DNA from: Heligmosomoides polygyrus polygyrus
Taxonomy: Eukaryota; Nematoda; Chromadorea; Rhabditida; Heligmosomidae
DNA: 64,000 nt
Assembly (NCBI GenBank): GCA_947396885.1
Contig: OX377202.1
Location: 110,564,221 to 110,628,220, forward strand
Direction: 5' to 3'
This document shows, one piece after another, positions 23,700 to 33,862 of the stretch. Under the pieces are notes generated by a model that was given only the letters and a program-made list of their open reading frames with translations, had not been told where the DNA came from and searched no databases. The position numbers were made by a program, and so were the translations under genes. Every line of letters starts with the position of its first letter. Position 1 is the stretch's first letter.

Positions 23700-24892
23700 C
23701 AAGGTGTCTCAAAAGAATGCATACACTGTTATGATCATATGATTATGATTATTGGCTCATATGATTATGATTATTTACTGACATATGAACGACATGGAAT
23801 GCGCCATGCACTCGTCTGAAATTTTGTATTATACACTCGATTGATTGTGTTTCGCTTGAATACTTGTTATAATTTCTTCACAAAGTGGCCGCTTCGATTG
23901 AATTGTGCTTCCTTTAGGGTTCAAAACTTAAAAACTTAAAAATGGTACGCGGAAAATGCAGAGTATCCCAAACAAATGCGGGTAGTATTTAAAAGTTTCT
24001 AACATTGCTGTTACTGCAGCTTTTGAAGGTGTTTGAGGCTCATCTGAAAGCACACAGCAACGAGCTTTCTGATACGTGCAAGTATCCAAGATTGCGCTAT
24101 GCTCCCGCCTGAAATCTTGCATTTCAGACTCGATCGATTGTGCTTGGGCTGAATGCTTGTCTCTCTGACAGTCTTGTTATTACTAAGCCAGATTAACAAT
24201 ATGCCGATTAACCTCTCCATTCAGCTTGAATGCTGCTTCACCAGTCCACAGAATCCGCCTTGAAACTTGGGGCTCCTGCAGACATTTAAATCGTGCGATC
24301 AATAAACTCGTATGTCGCGCCTCTTTCACATGATTTTCAAGTTTTAGACGTTAAAATAAGCACAGCACAGGTTAATCTGGTCAAGTAGTAACAAGATTGT
24401 GACAGGCATTCAGCCCATGCACAATCATTCGAGTCTGAAGTGCAAGGTTTCAGGCGGGAGCATGGCGCAATCTTGACTCTTTGCACGCCACAGTAATCTC
24501 GCTGTCCTGCGCTTCCATGTGAGTTCCAAACATCTTCAAATGCTTCACTAGCGTCAATGTTAGAACGTTTCAAATACTACCCGCATTTTTAGGACACCCT
24601 GCACTTTTCGCAAACCATAGTGTGATTTTAAGTTTTAGACTCTAAAAGGAGCACAAATTAATCGAAACGGCCACTTTGTGAAGAAATTATAACAAGTATT
24701 AGTAGAGAAACACAGTCAATCGAGTGTAAAATGCAACATTTCAGAGGAGTGCGCGGCGCATTCCATGCCGTTCATATGTCTGAAAATTTCATTTTCTTAA
24801 GCTTTCATATGAGCCCTTAACTTAGTCAGTACCTTTGCTGTGAGCAAATTTATCAGCTTTCAAACAGTGTATGTATTTTTTGAGACACCCTG
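23700..24892. mobile_element. Tc1/mariner-type long palindrome, outer element
   Basis: TA-flanked ends CAAGGTGTCTCAAAAGAATG and, mirrored, ATTTTTTGAGACACCCTG. The arms pair: CACAAAGTGGCCGCTTCGAT near 23880 with ATCGAAACGGCCACTTTGTG near 24660. No transposase frame is present. A second, related palindrome occupies its centre (23957-24603). Confidence 0.85.
23957..24603. mobile_element. inner palindrome nested in the outer palindrome
   Basis: Ends TGCAGAGTATCCCAAACAAA and, mirrored, ATTTTTAGGACACCCTGCA. Arms pair over about 280 bp (TGCTCCCGCCTGAAATCTTG near 24100, CAGGCGGGAGCATGGCGCAA near 24450). Its arms share motifs with the outer element (CTCGATTGATTGTG against CTCGATCGATTGTG), so the two belong to one superfamily. 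Confidence 0.78.
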
Positions 24893-25689
24893 TACTTTCT
24901 CAACGCTACCCTTGAACAATATGCTCTTTTGAACCACCGTTTATTTAGTTCCAAATGTCTTTGTTGTTTGCGCAGCATTTTTTCGAGATTTGGATTTCCA
25001 ACAAGAAGAAGTAAATTTATCACAACTAGGACAAGATTATAGAAATTGTATCAACCTGCTGAAGAAGCACATAGACGCATGATAGTTAGTAATCGGTTAA
25101 ATTTTCGCTTCGTACTTCCAAAAGATTCTACCGCGGTTGGTCAAACCTCTCTTGTTCACTGTGGATTGTCTTCTGTTTATAAGTGCATCAATTCGCGAGA
25201 TATTAGCAGTCATAGGTTCTATCGTATCAAAATTGTGTAGGTTCTACGAGGAGAAAGTGGATGTGGATAAGCGTTAGAAAGCGCTTTTGTCTCCACTTAA
25301 TGCGGGGGTGGAGACATAACAGACATGTATTTGTTGTCGCGAAACGCCTCACCAGGAAGACAGAGTTTTGTAGTGAAACTCCGTTTCTCAGACGAAAATG
25401 TATTCTTGGAACATAACATTGCCAATGCCTGAGACTGAGGTTCGTGCCAGTTCAATGGTTCCATTGACGCTTAATTAGTCGTTGGTATTCCCGGTGTCCC
25501 TTCGAAGTGAAGGCTAATAGACAACTACTCCGCTCGGTAACAACGGAAACAAGTGTGATGGGAGATTTATCGACAGCAGAACATCAATAAATGAGGAGCG
25601 GAAGAGCTGCTGGAGAGTCGTGCACAGAAGCCCTGCACCTTCGAATCGGTTCCTTATATGCATAATTCTACTGGGCCTGACTACCTTGC
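24893..25689. other. intergenic, no gene seen
   Basis: No recognisable coding or repeat content, apart from AT-rich tracts. Confidence 0.4.
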
Positions 25690-26461
25690 CAACGTTGGAC
25701 GCTGACCTGCCTCTCACAAGAGGGTCAGAAGCGTGTGTCTGAACTGGTGAGCGAGTCATATAGGGAGAATCTTCACCCTCAATAAGTGTAAAAATGTGTT
25801 TCTTTTTTACCAAGTCGCTAAACACAAGGAGTAGGGGATCCTTGAAGTCGCAATGGAATACGACGCATCACGAGTTTGGGGTCTTGTACGCCCGCGATGC
25901 ATCTCCCGGCAAGGTGCTCGGAGCGCAGTGGAAGTGGGGTTGCTTCATGCGAGGATGGTCGAGGGTTTGGTTCCTCTGCGCTGCTATATTTTCGCATTTC
26001 CACTGACTGGTTGAGATTTGTGTGATTCTGACGTCTATACCATTTTTGGACGTTTTCTGCGCATTTTCTAGCTGTACTGTGGAGAGTACCTTTCTTGCGA
26101 CTTGACTATTACTGACCGCAACCTTTCTAAGCACAAGACAGTGATTAAGTTATTCAACAAGTTATTCAATGGTGTACAAACGCTCAACACCTTCGAAGTC
26201 CTTTAGTATGCTGACCATCCGTTCGGCCAGCTTGATTTCTTCCCTCGAAGGTTACTTGTCTAAAGGTGGGTCTCACTTTAGCGTGAGCAAGTGGATCACT
26301 ACTCGAGCATCGGCATATATTGTTTATGTTACGTTTCAGAAAACCTTCAGCAGACCTCTGATTTCCAGGTGACAGACAAAGATGAGGGAAAGGGTGTATG
26401 TCTAGGTCCATTTGCGTGATCCACACCTCGTTTTGCAATTTTAACCACCTGTGACGACACA
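25690..26461 (-). mobile_element. fold-back element FB2, truncated copy
   Basis: Read on the minus strand, this matches 30780-31700 of the fuller FB2 copy, with internal deletion. Shared words include CACCTGGAAATCAGAGG, AAATGCGCAGAAAACGTC and GAGGAACCAAACC. The frame equivalent to the acidic open frame is interrupted by stops, although the codons around EEIKLAERMVSILKDFE are kept. Confidence 0.7.
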
Positions 26462-26521
26462 TCCTGGGGTCGGATTCATCAACGACTTGCATAACTTTAA
26501 CAGAGAATTCGCAGCGGAAAA
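26462..26521 (+). repeat. fragment of a GGATTCATCAA-type MITE
   Basis: GGGTCGGATTCATCAACGAC followed by TAACTTTAACAGAGAATT matches the left end of the MITE at 57970-58140. It is cut off at the start of the FB1 arm. Confidence 0.55.
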
Positions 26522-26663
26522 CTCACCAGGGAAGGATCTCAGGCGTAGGTCTGAACAGGAGAAATGGATAGTACTTCGAGAACCTCCACTCTTCATATAG
26601 TAGAAAAACATTTTCGTTTTTGCTGAGTCCCGTTCAGACATACACTTCAGACCTTTTTCTTGT
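26522..26663 (+). repeat. solo arm of fold-back element FB1
   Basis: CTCACCAGGGAAGGATCTCA and the following 100 bases match the terminal arm of FB1 at 37435 and 53067. The stretch ends where a hAT end (CAGGGATGAG) begins. Confidence 0.65.
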
Positions 26664-27945
26664 CAGGGATGAGCGGGTAATGAAATTTTGAAAACCGGAT
26701 AACGGATGACAGATAATTTCGTCAAAAAATGACCGGATAACGGATAAGGAACAAACAACAAAAAATAAAACTGAGTTTAGACTTTTTGAATATAACCCTT
26801 TCATTAGTAATGTTGTTAGTGTAACTTGTGACACAGGAGGTTTGAGATGGATCTTTCGCCTCTACTGGCAAACTAACAAAGGAGAACACCCTCCTCACTG
26901 TGGATCCAACTGACTGCTGAAGGCGGCGTGAAGTAGAACATCAGGTCATGCCATACAAAGATCCACCTAAACACTTCATTTGCCACAATATACGCTTGCT
27001 GACAACCTTAAAACCGCAGTTTCAAGAGGAAAGAAGAGGGAAACTGATGACTCCTTTCATTAGTGAAGTCACCATATTATGAAGGCTCTATGGAAGTCTC
27101 AGAGAGTATTGGGGGCATTCAGTAGAACTGCCTTTTGTGCTCTCATCGGGCCAACTTCAAGAAAAACGCGACAGGACTCTGTAGTTGCTAAAACGAGACT
27201 ATTATTTATTTTGCATGAACACTCTGCTAGCTGACATTTTAGCATTACTGGCTTTTTCATTGATAGGAAAGACAAGAGAACCTTGAAACGTCGGTCACTC
27301 GTCCAAGAATAGCTTCATACTACAGCACTGTTAAACGATAGTGGGAAAGTGCAAGAGACTGACCTCTTACCAGGGAGTACCCGCATCTCGGATGTTTTCA
27401 TACGGTCAGTTGGTTTATTCAAGTCCTCAAGTGACTAGTATTGAGGTTGTAGGCTGTTACAACGATGTTTTGTTGCGGTCAAAACTTTATCGCCAGGCAA
27501 AAAAAAACCGAACCTCGTATTTGTCTTGGAGTCAAAACTTAACTTCTGGCAGGGGTAACTTTGCCATACTTTCGAGAACTTGATAATGATGTTTAGCCTA
27601 TGAACACTCTGAAATACAGGGGTGCCGATAAGTATTGTCGTCGCGAAAAACGCTATATTTTCAATAATACGCGAGATTTTTAAAAAATATTATTCCTCAA
27701 TATAACCAACAAAGTGTAGATTGGATTTTACAAAAATGCTTCGAATAGCCACACTTTGCTTTTACGCAGGCTTCAAGTCTTGGTTTCAGTGATTCTACGG
27801 TGCGCTGCAGTAGCTGGCGTCGACTTCGGCCCAGGCTTGATTAAGTTCGCGGTGAAGTTACAGTCGTAACACATAAGTACATAGTCCATCTATCGACTTC
27901 GCTGCGTGTACTTAAGTGGGTAAATATTCCATTGCGAACTTACTA

Positions 27946-29192
27946 TTAGGGTGTCCCATAACTTTCTGGGCTATTCGAACCATAAGTGTTTGGCGCGTTA
28001 TAACTTCTTTATACAAGATCCAAACGGGATGTTCTTTTGGCATAGGAGGGCGATTTGAATATGTTTCGCAATAGCATATCGATTACCTCTATCGGCCTGC
28101 TGCCCGCACTTTGGCAATTTCTCAAAAATGAAACGGAAATCGACTTATCGCGACTGCTTCTTCATCACTTCCGTTCTGGACCGTCTGCGTACACTGCTCA
28201 CAAAGCTATGGTTGCTTTGTTAGGTCCAGACGTGCGCAGCAAGTTCACGTGTGAAACTTGGCTCAATCATTTCCGGAAGGGAATGTACAGCATTACGGAT
28301 AAGAAGCATACTGGAAGAGCGATCGGACCGAATGAACGGCGAGTGCTTACAGCAGTCAGGAGGCAGCCTGCCAGAAGCGTAAGGACGATATCGAAGGCTA
28401 TCAGTACTCCACGTGGCACTGTTCATCGTTACCTGAAACAAAGGGGAAGAAGGGCAGCCTTGCCAGGATGGATCCCGCATTCACTGACTCCATCTCAGAG
28501 GCGAGAGTGAGTGGTCACCTGTCAGAATAATCTCAACCGCACAAGAACGACTGCGTGGTTGACCACGGTTGTGGTACAGAACGAGAAGTGGTGCATGTAC
28601 GATAACACCACACGGGTGATCCAGTGGCTTCTGAAGCATGCAAGACCAGAACGAATTCCGAAGCCGTCCCCACATGGAAAGAAGATTTTGCTTTCATTTT
28701 GGTTCACGAGTCGGGAAGTCCTGCACTACTCGCTTTTGCCGGATGGGCAGGCGATTACAGCAGACTTGTTCATTGAATATATGCTGGAGTTCGAGTCGGT
28801 ACTATTCGTGTGTTAGTGGTTAATGCACGACCGCATCGAGCGAAAGGAACACAGGAGACGGTGGGGAAGGAGTCTATCGAAATTGCGGCACATCCTGCGT
28901 ATTCACCGGATATCAGCCCTTGTGGCTATGCTGCATTTAAAGGTCTTGCTCTTTTTTTCCATGAACAAACGATGCTCGTAACGTCAAGAGGTTCAGTGCG
29001 CAATTGTCGAATGGATCGGCAGCAGACCAGCTTCTTTCTGGTAGAATGCAATCAACTCTTTGTCCAATCGTTAGAGAAAGGTTGCGGCCACAAATGAAAA
29101 ATATATCGATTGACTACACTTGGTCATTATCTTGTTCTAATAACTTTTAATAAAGATGGTATAATAGCCCAGAAAATTATGGGACACCCTAA
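27946..29192 (+). mobile_element. mariner element, full length but decayed
   Basis: TA-flanked ends TTAGGGTGTCCCATAACTTT and, mirrored, AAATTATGGGACACCCTAA; 1247 bp, the usual mariner size. It holds a broken transposase gene and lies within the hAT remnant 26664-29355. Confidence 0.88.
28055..29097 (+). pseudogene. mariner transposase, frameshifted, catalytic residues lost
   Basis: The N-terminal third (28055-28507) has a helix-turn-helix region, with FRSGPSAYTAHKAM and RRQPARSVRTISKAISTPRG. The middle (28511-28816) has FWFTSREVLHYSLLPDGQAI. The last part (28810-29097) has VVNARPHRAKGTQE and HPAYSPDISPCGYAAFKGL. The second catalytic Asp (expected before NARPH) is Val and the third (expected in SPCD) is Gly, codon GGC. 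At least two frame changes separate the parts. It is dead. Confidence 0.85.
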
Positions 29193-29355
29193 TAGATTAG
29201 AAAGTCTCCAATTATTATTCCCTTCCATTCTTATGGTTATGGAGAATCCTCTATCTAAACCATTAAACAACATGTCTTAAGAGTTAGTCAATTTGTTGTT
29301 CGTTATCTGGCCTAAAGCGACTGGATAACGAACAACAAAACGGATAGTTCAGAAC

Positions 29356-29500
29356 CAGGGGTCACATTTAACGGTTAACGATTTAACGAATTTAACGAAT
29401 TGATGGTATTTCCGTTAAAATCCGGCTTAGCGATTTATTTATTTATTTAACGGAAATTTTTAGAAATTTAACGAAATTTTAACGGACCTTTTTCCTCAGT
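29356..29500. mobile_element. possible end of another hAT-type element
   Basis: Begins CAGGGGTCACATTTAACGG and continues with repeated TTTAACGAA words, a subterminal pattern like the AT-rich stretch ending CACATCCCTGG at 1640-1735. The other end of this copy is not identified. Confidence 0.4.
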
Positions 29501-29859
29501 AAGTTTATCACTTTCTCCTTAGTTTTCCAGTCCTCATCCTCCCAATTAGGACAATTCCTGAAAAACTATTGTAGTCAGGAAGAATATTTTGATGTTTTTA
29601 TGCTATTCTCGGGCCTTCTATGGCGCATTTGAATTTTTAGAAATAATGCAATTGGAGCCAGAAAAGTTCTTCGTCGAGCCGCCGAGCACGTCAACAAATC
29701 CACAAAGTTAGTGGTCTGACCTCCTCTAAGATAGGCTTATCATCACTTAGCGCTGCTTATCCCAGAATTCTTTGCTCTCCACCAAAAAGAGCCGAAAAGG
29801 GGAAAATGTTTTCAGTCGGTGGACGTATTTTAAATAATTTGAGAAAAATGCTAGTGAAG

Positions 29860-30145
29860 GGATAAAGAACGCCGTCACTTAATCTTTTTCGGGATGCGCC
29901 ACACATTCTACTTCCACGGGATACCCTGGAGAAGATTTGAGACGTAGTTGGCCATGCAATGAATTCACTTTGTAGTCAGACGATGAAGAGGTCAGCGCTT
30001 TATCCTTCCCGGACAAGCCTGCTACCGATTCACCGAGAGGTGGAAGGCTTGGTTGGCCTGAGCGCAAAACCCGAAACAGGAACCTAATATAGGATATGCA
30101 TGCGAAAGCCGGCACCCTCTCCGACTGCGCTACACGTGCCCTAAT
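29860..30145 (-). repeat. SINE-2 copy
   Basis: Reverse-oriented. GGATGCGCCACACATTCTAC at 29892 and GGAAGGCTTGGTTGGCCTG at 30042 are family words. The head near 30130 has CCGACTGCGCTACACGTGCC, the complement of the A box. Confidence 0.75.
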
Positions 30146-30339
30146 AACGAAACATTGGAAAACTTATTTCCTGAACGAAAAACACGTCAACGACCGTGTC
30201 ACACCCTTTTGAGCGTGCTGAACCGTGTGACAATATGTCGTGTCAGAGTTCCGACAATGTAAAAAACCGATTGGTTTCGCGCACAGGGCACGCGAAAATC
30301 GTACGCTCGTCAACGTGCTAACACTCCACTGACGGAAAA

Positions 30340-31712
30340 CCAGGAAAGGGGAGGAACTTCGTAGTCTGAATGATATACGGCGCAGAACGCGTTTGGGGTA
30401 TTGTGCGCCCGCGATGCATGTGCAGCCAGTGGCCCGGAGCGCAGGTGGGTAGAGGGTTGACTCATGCGAGAGATGTCAGGGGTTTGGCTCCTCTGCATTG
30501 CTGCACTTTTGTATTTCAACAGATGGTAGAGATTTGAGGGATTCTGAGTCTATACCATTTTCAGACGTTTTCTGCGCATTTTTCCAGCGATACGTTGTGG
30601 TATTCAACATGGTGATGTATAAATGTTCAACACCAGTGATACACAGGTACAAAGTGCATGAAGCACCATTGGGCACCATACGGGTAGCGTATAAAGGCTA
30701 CGAGCTCCTCATAATCTGTTTCCATACATCGACCAAAGGCCTCAGGAAAAACCATCCTGCTCAGATTTTCAACTGAGACCACGTTGTGACGTCGGAGGTG
30801 GTTCAAATGAGAAACGAGGTGTGCGGATCCCGCAAATTAAGCTAAACGGCATCGATACACTCTTTCCTTCATGTCTGCCTGTCACCTGGAAATCAGAGGC
30901 CTGCTGAAGGTTTTCTAGAACCTAACACCAACAATGTCCGCCGACGGTTGAGTGGTGATCCACCTGCTCACGCCGAGGTGTGGCCCACCTTTAGACAAGG
31001 AATCTTCGAAGGAAGAAATCAAGCTGGCCAAACGGATGGCCAGCATACTCAAGGACTTCGAAGCACGTCAACTTGAAGTTATCGACGACGAACAGCTGGA
31101 AGGGATAGAAGAAGAGGAAGATTGGGATCCGTTTGATGAACTGATGGACGTGGAGAGGCAAGCAAGCAGTGGGCATGTGATAACATTTTCGGGTGGAACT
31201 CTTGTTTCGGAAGAAAGGGCACGTCTTCAATTGGATTTCGGTTGCGTGCTCATAACCATGGAGGAAGGCACCGCGATTCACTGCACAGGCACTTTGTACC
31301 TGTGTATCACCGGTGCTGAACATTTATCATTATGTTGAATACCACAGCGTACAGCTGGAAAATGCGCAGAAAACGTCTGAAAATGGTATAGACGTCAGAA
31401 TCCCCAAATCTCAACCTATCAGTTGAAAAGCAAAAATGCAGCAGCGCGGAGGAACCAAACCCCTGGCCTTCCTCGCATGAAGCAACCCCACTTCCACTGC
31501 CCACCTGTGCTCCGAGCCACTGGCTGCACAAGCATCGCGGGCGCACAAGACCTACAAACGCGTTCTGCGCCGTATTCTATTGTGACCGCCTACTTGGGTT
31601 TAGCGATTTGGCAAAAAATAAACACATTTTCAAACCAATTGAGGGGTGAGAATCCTCTCTATATGACTCGCTCCCACCGTTCAGACATACGCTTCAGACC
31701 CTTCCCTTGTAA
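30340..31712 (+). mobile_element. fold-back element FB2, fuller copy with open frame
   Basis: Two inverted arms of about 300 bp (about 30345-30660 and 31290-31700) flank a unique centre: TACAAAGTGCATGAAGCACC sits at the end of the left arm, and CTTTGTACCTGTGTATCACC begins the right arm. Further mirrored words are TTTTCAGACGTTTTCTGCGC and GCGCAGAAAACGTCTGAAAA. A second, truncated copy lies at 25690-26461. The centre holds an acidic open frame. Superfamily unknown; exact ends are approximate. Confidence 0.7.
30952..31338 (+). CDS. uncharacterised acidic open frame inside FB2
   Basis: The 128-codon frame begins MVIHLLTPRC. Its middle is a charged helix-prone stretch (KEEIKLAKRMASILKDFEAR), then the very acidic LEGIEEEEDWDPFDELMD, then GHVITFSGGTLVSEERARLQ. 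I recognise no domain. The truncated FB2 copy conserves the KEEIKLA...ILKDFE codons with K/E and A/V changes and one silent change, but has upstream stops, so past coding is possible rather than shown. It might be one exon of a transposon-borne protein. The last 20 or so codons run into the right arm. Low confidence as a gene. Confidence 0.35.
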   Translation: MVIHLLTPRCGPPLDKESSKEEIKLAKRMASILKDFEARQLEVIDDEQLEGIEEEEDWDPFDELMDVERQASSGHVITFSGGTLVSEERARLQLDFGCVLITMEEGTAIHCTGTLYLCITGAEHLSLC

Positions 31713-31847
31713 GGGGACGTTCAGAGCAGCATAGTTGCGCGACACGACGTAATGATAGTCTTTAATATCGATCATTCGTGCTGCCCGATCGATATAGGTA
31801 CTTATCATCTCGTCGCGTCGCACTGCGATGCTGCTCTGAACAACCCA
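31713..31847. mobile_element. small Harbinger-like MITE
   Basis: Flanked by TAA on both sides (31710-31712 and 31848-31850). Ends GGGGACGTTCAGAGCAGC and the mirror GCTGCTCTGAACAACCC; the centre is ATCGAT-rich. It lies directly against the right end of FB2. Confidence 0.75.
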
Positions 31848-31850
31848 TAA

Positions 31851-33235
31851 GGACTGAGAATTACTGTAGAAGCAGAGCTAACTCTACAAGGAGCACTCTG
31901 GAAATAGGAGCAATCTCTCTTAAAAATCACTTTAAAAATTTACCGGCTAAAGAATTAACCTCCCACCCCTCCCTACTATGTGTAATATTACTATTATTAA
32001 TAAGCTTAATAGTCGAGTATCCGTGTAGAGTCTGCTCATACGCCCGGGTCTAGATATCGAACCAACCGCCCATATTGATCTGAATCTCGTCTAGGTGCCG
32101 GCGATACAGCCTCAAAAGCATCGACAGAAGTGCATTTTTTTCTTCATGTTCCTTCTTGATAGCTGCTGTCTGCAAGACCTTTGAATGCTTGGTCTTTGTT
32201 TGAGGGCAAATGGTAAGGATTTCGTGTTATTCAAACGGGCTTTCCTTGATGCACTCTGGAAAGGTGAATTTTTAGTAAGAATTTTCTTTTAACAAGATAA
32301 CTTTCACTTCAACAGATTATGTGAACTCTGTTTCCACCACGTCTTGTCTATCCTCCGAGAAGTTTAATGTTCGATAGGCGGCTTTCGAAATAGCCACCGC
32401 CCAATTCATGATCCGGATTCGGTGAGGATTCGGACGCACTGTATCGCACTCCGAAACTCTGGCATCGATCGATAGAATTCCCAAGCACCTCTCGATCGAT
32501 GCCAGAGCTTCGTCACAACAGCGGCTGGTCGCCGAGGCGAAGTATGAACTGCCGAGCGATTCTTTGCTTTTTTTTTGTTACACAAATTGGCTCGTACCAG
32601 AGATGGGCACTACGTTCTTGTCGCTAAAATTCCTCAACGATTTTTTGACGGAAATTTTGACGCAACAGGCAGTAGGAGGGGGAAGAGTTGGACAAGTAGG
32701 CATTTATGTGAGAAATACAAAAACTCTTGCCATTTTGCTTCAATGCTGCAATTGACCAGAATAAAGTTGAATGTTTAACACGAATGTGTCACTCGACGCA
32801 CACCCGGAGTCTGTTGGGCGCTGTTGGTTTAATTGAAAAATGGTGGAAGTGTTTTATATGCTGTTTTCACGCCGAACATGTCACTTTCGAAGAAACTAAG
32901 TACATTCCCAAATCAATAAGAGCACTTTCCAAATGAAAAGTGTCGTCTTCCAAATCAAATCAAGCTGGGTTCGGTTTGTATAATTCACTACGATTTTCTT
33001 TCAAAATTTGTGATTGCCTTGTGTTCAAATGGTTCTTTTGCTATTTTAGCTACACAAAAGTCTAGAGCTTCTTTTAACGTGCAGAAACCTGCTGTTTTCA
33101 CGCTCTTTTTTCGAGAAATGGTTGCTCCATGCACATACCTTTCATCACCGCTTGAAATTTTTAATTTTGAAACAAAAATAGCATAAATTTTGAATTGAAC
33201 ATTGATTTGAAGTTGGTAAAAGAACCAAAGTTAGC
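31851..33235. other. intergenic downstream of gene B, one hairpin
   Basis: No gene seen. CTCTGGCATCGATCGATAG at 32458 and CTCGATCGATGCCAGAG at 32491 form a hairpin with a short loop, probably a MITE relic. Confidence 0.45.
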
Positions 33236-33239
33236 GTTA

Positions 33240-33515
33240 CTCGATCTCTCCGTATAATGCGCCACGCATTTCAATTCCATGTACGGAATATTGTGGAGGA
33301 GTTTGAATGCAAATTTGGCATATTCGATAACTTACGGTGACCAGCCGATGAACGGGTCAGTCGTTTATCCTTTCCAGACCTTTCTAGACAAGTCTGGTAC
33401 GATTTCATTGAGCCCGTCGAGATGAAGACTGGGTTTACCATGACAGCGCCCGAACATTGACCCTGACTCGACGTGCAGGCGACAGCCGACGTCTCCTCCG
33501 ACTGCGCTATTCCTG
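33240..33515 (-). repeat. SINE-2 copy, diverged
   Basis: Reverse-oriented; GCGCCACGCATTTCAATTCC at 33260 and CTTACGGTGACCAGCCGATG at 33331 match the family body. The head near 33505 reads CTCCTCCGACTGCGCTATTC, the complement of a decayed A box. Confidence 0.7.
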
Positions 33516-33647
33516 ATTTTTAATACGTCCAAAACTTTGTGTCAGCCGCGAAACCTATGCATCCTAGGCTAAGTAAATCCTGTCTACAGGGTCTTTGCAG
33601 ATTCTTCGAGTCTTCTACTTCTACAAGGACTCTCGTTACTTGTTATT

Positions 33648-33780
33648 AATGCGACCTACATGGGAGGAGGTGTGTGTGTGGCATGAACGCAATAGCCAAC
33701 GAGCACCATTTAGAGCGTCGACCGAGAACGCTCCTTGTGGTTGTCATTGAAGATCCACCCCCATGTAGGCCACATTGACG
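33648..33780. mobile_element. short inverted-repeat element
   Basis: AATGCGACCTACATGGGAGG on the left and CCCCCATGTAGGCCACATTG on the right are near mirror images about 100 bases apart. It lies about 85 bp beyond the gene B stop. Confidence 0.5.
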
Positions 33781-33842
33781 AATAACTCCTCTTTGATTCC
33801 TTGATTTCGACAGTTGTGCACAGTTTCACATGTACAATAATA

Positions 33843-33848
33843 TTTATT
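33843..33848 (-). terminator. polyadenylation signal of gene B
   Basis: AATAAA on the minus strand, 14 nt past the gene B stop codon. The spacing suits nematode 3' ends. Confidence 0.7.
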
Positions 33849-33862
33849 CTATTTGTTATAAA

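Larger units (their letters stand above)
26664..29355. mobile_element. hAT remnant carrying a mariner insertion
   Basis: The left end CAGGGATGAGCGGGTAATGA and its subterminal GGATAAC words match the hAT at 11843. The right subterminal block ACGAACAACAAAACGGATA is at 29323-29345, but the terminal CATCCCTG is missing. The interior includes the mariner 27946-29192. The rest of the interior has no recognisable transposase. Confidence 0.65.
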
